Shown piece after piece: positions 62,514 to 64,000 of a stretch of 64,000 nucleotides of DNA. The notes under the pieces were generated by a model. The model saw only the letters and a list, made by a program, of their open reading frames with translations. It ran no database searches and was not told the DNA's origin. The stretch is taken from positions 1,144,001 to 1,208,000 of the forward strand of contig NZ_CP098755.1 in assembly GCF_023746555.1 (NCBI RefSeq), given 5' to 3'. The first letter of the stretch is position 1. Each line of letters starts with the position of its first letter. Source of the DNA: Brevibacillus ruminantium. GTDB lineage: Bacteria > Bacillota > Bacilli > Brevibacillales > Brevibacillaceae. The translations under genes and the position numbers were made by a program.

Positions 62514-63320
62514 ATGGTTAAAACAAACAAATATTGGTTAATTCTATTTCTTTTGATTAGTTCAGTGCTACTAACTGTGATGTTAAGCACGACACAAACG
62601 AAGGAAAGTAAAGAAGATGTGAATCTGCTATTTGGAGACAATTATATTAGTTATGTCATCGATGGTAAAAACGGGATGTCTTTCAATATCTTTGGGGTGC
62701 AAGATATTCGAAAACATGATTCATCTCTAAAAGATCAGGTTACTTCCCTTGCCTTTAATAATTCGAATATCAAAGTGATTGATTACAAGGTAGATACAGG
62801 TATTTCCGATAACGGGTTTCGGTTGGTTAATATGATAGTAACCGCACAAGTCTTAACCGATCATATAGAAAAAGCTGATAAATTGCTCATTCAGTTTCAG
62901 CATGAAAAAACAACAACCCACGAATTCGGGGAGATAACCGTGCAAAACAGTGTCCCTTTCCAAAATGAACATTTGGTGCCTTTTGGAGATTATAAAGTCG
63001 GTTATCCAACTCCAGCCTTAGATGTTAACATAAAAAATGCGGGAAAACAAAGCATCTCTGTTTCTCAGGTGTATGATCTTACAGATAAGATTTCCTATCA
63101 ATTCAAAGACGCTTTCGAGATTAAACCTGAAGAAGTGAAGCAGATCGTCATCGATTCTCTCCGTACCAAGAAAGAACATGATTTCATCACGATGACTCCT
63201 ATTCTTTCATACAGAATGGATGACAAGGAGTATTTGTACAACATGCCAGGCGTTCTTTATGGCATTCTTGATTCTGACCAGGATAAAATCAAAAAAATCA
63301 CTCAACAATTGAAAGAGTAA
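62514..63320 (+). CDS. Membrane-anchored extracytoplasmic protein, unknown
   Basis: 268 aa. One N-terminal helix (YWLILFLLISSVLLTVML), then a beta-rich domain (ISYVIDGKNGMSFNIFGVQD, DYKVDTGISDNGFRLVNMIV) and a C-terminal part with IKPEEVKQIVIDSLRTKKEHD. A+T-rich compared with neighbours, like the lipoprotein at 27762-28319. No family recognised. Confidence 0.6.
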   Translation: MVKTNKYWLILFLLISSVLLTVMLSTTQTKESKEDVNLLFGDNYISYVIDGKNGMSFNIFGVQDIRKHDSSLKDQVTSLAFNNSNIKVIDYKVDTGISDNGFRLVNMIVTAQVLTDHIEKADKLLIQFQHEKTTTHEFGEITVQNSVPFQNEHLVPFGDYKVGYPTPALDVNIKNAGKQSISVSQVYDLTDKISYQFKDAFEIKPEEVKQIVIDSLRTKKEHDFITMTPILSYRMDDKEYLYNMPGVLYGILDSDQDKIKKITQQLKE

Positions 63321-63356
63321 GAAACATCGAAAGCTACGCTCCGAATTTTAAAATGG

Positions 63357-63400
63357 AAAAGCCGAATTTTTCCACAGCACAGGAAAAATTCGGCTTTTTT
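63357..63400. terminator. Bidirectional terminator
   Basis: AAAAGCCGAATTTTTCC / GGAAAAATTCGGCTTTTTT, 17-bp stem with A- and T-runs on both sides. Confidence 0.92.
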
Positions 63401-63460
63401 CTTTATGGGATAAGAGGGTGTGGTTGATGGTTGCCCGAGGCACCCGAAAACAGCACGGGA

Positions 63461-64000
63461 TTAACCCAGGTGTTTTTTGTACATCCAAAGAACGCCGCTC
63501 TTCATGACACGAGGCATTTGGCCGACGAGGGACATTTTTCCCATGACGCCGAAGCCTTCTTTTTTTCCCAGGGAGCCCAGGAACCCTTTGTGCTTGATGA
63601 GGGGCAAGGAAGCGGGGTAATCTTCCCCTTTGAAATCTTTTTTTAATATGACAGCAATCTGTTCACCCTGCAGCTCCGCCGTTTGTGCGCTAGGGGCAAT
63701 CGGCGTGCTTGCACAGTCACCGACTACATACACATTCGGATGGTTCGGGATCTGATGGTAGGCATTCAGTTTGGCTCGTCCAATATTATCCTTTTCAATC
63801 GGCAGGGCGCGAACAATCCGGTTCGCCTGAATACCGGCAGTCCAGACGATCACGTCGCTTTCTACAGGCTCGTCATGGTTGTAGAGCACACCGGGCTCGA
63901 CACGTTTGACGTTAGCCATGGAAACCAACTGTACGTCATGTTCAATGAACCATTGTGAAGCGTATTCCTGCAATTTTTTCGGAAATGGGCTCAGAATGCT
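63461..64000 (-). CDS. yutJ: Type II NADH dehydrogenase (YutJ/Ndh), 3' part, start outside window
   Basis: C-terminal about 180 residues, open to the right edge. FAD-binding second motif QANRIVRALPIEKD followed by HPNVYVVGDCASTPIAPSAQTAELQGE is diagnostic of NDH-2/FMN-dependent oxidoreductases, and the C-terminal KHKGFLGSLGKKEGFGVMG is membrane-associated. Oxidises NADH to reduce menaquinone. Position after yuzD follows B. subtilis yutJ. Confidence 0.88.
   Translation of the reverse strand, partial: SILSPFPKKLQEYASQWFIEHDVQLVSMANVKRVEPGVLYNHDEPVESDVIVWTAGIQANRIVRALPIEKDNIGRAKLNAYHQIPNHPNVYVVGDCASTPIAPSAQTAELQGEQIAVILKKDFKGEDYPASLPLIKHKGFLGSLGKKEGFGVMGKMSLVGQMPRVMKSGVLWMYKKHLG

Overview
The window reads as chromosome of a spore-forming, Gram-positive Bacillales bacterium, most likely Brevibacillus or a close relative in the Paenibacillaceae. 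The evidence is gene content and order. Homologues of the Bacillus subtilis yun/yut block (yunF, yunE, yunD, yunC, yunB, lytH, lipA, yutC, yutD, yutE, yutF, yutG, yutH, yutI, yuzD, yutJ) run along the window in a recognisable but loosened order, with sporulation genes (yunB, lytH, yutC/YhcN type, yutH), strong AGGAGG-type ribosome binding sites, frequent GTG/TTG starts and many intrinsic terminators. No rRNA, tRNA or CRISPR array was seen.

Layout. 1-6.3 kb: tail of an unknown protein, MntH manganese transporter, a heptad-repeat coiled-coil protein, a SUFU-like protein, a NUDIX hydrolase, and a SulP transporter with an ArsR regulator. 6.4-8.1 kb: a complete IS with a frameshifted transposase, sitting in the T-run of a terminator. 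8.1-18.7 kb: NfeD-like protein plus flotillin behind a sigma-W-type promoter, a JAB-domain protein divergent from a DUF72 protein, the yunE-yunD-DUF6154-yunC genes, an HD-GYP phosphodiesterase, CorA and the HemAT oxygen sensor. 18.7-25.8 kb: Crp-type regulator, cysteine dioxygenase, then a GntR / CoA-transferase / HMG-CoA-lyase-like / TRAP transporter cluster that looks like a pathway for a branched hydroxy-dicarboxylate such as 3-hydroxy-3-methylglutarate.

25.8-29.0 kb is a plastic zone: two inverted 200-bp structured elements with perfect terminal inverted repeats, solo IS200/IS605-type ends, yunB, a lipoprotein, and a decayed trypsin-like protease gene interrupted by a roughly 360-bp IS605-type element that keeps an omega-RNA-like 3' end but no protein. 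29.0-33.1 kb: a riboflavin operon (ribD-ribE-ribBA-ribH) behind two tandem FMN riboswitches, each with its own terminator.

33.1-45.2 kb: TetR-aldehyde dehydrogenase operon, LytH, a LarC nickel-pincer cyclometallase split into LarC2 and LarC1 genes on opposite strands around a DJ-1 gene, a YhaO/YhaN nuclease pair, a TIGR00300 protein and lipoyl synthase. 45.2-64.0 kb: yut genes interspersed with a nitroreductase, a DAACS symporter, class II fructose-bisphosphatase, a SufR-like regulator, an internally deleted 2-hydroxyacid dehydrogenase, MccA/MccB reverse transsulfuration genes, a truncated cupin, several unrecognised secreted proteins and the 3' part of a type II NADH dehydrogenase.

Shared themes are sulfur and cysteine metabolism (TSUP exporter, cysteine dioxygenase, MccAB, NifU-like, LipA, SufR-like), cofactors (riboflavin, lipoate, nickel pincer) and sporulation.
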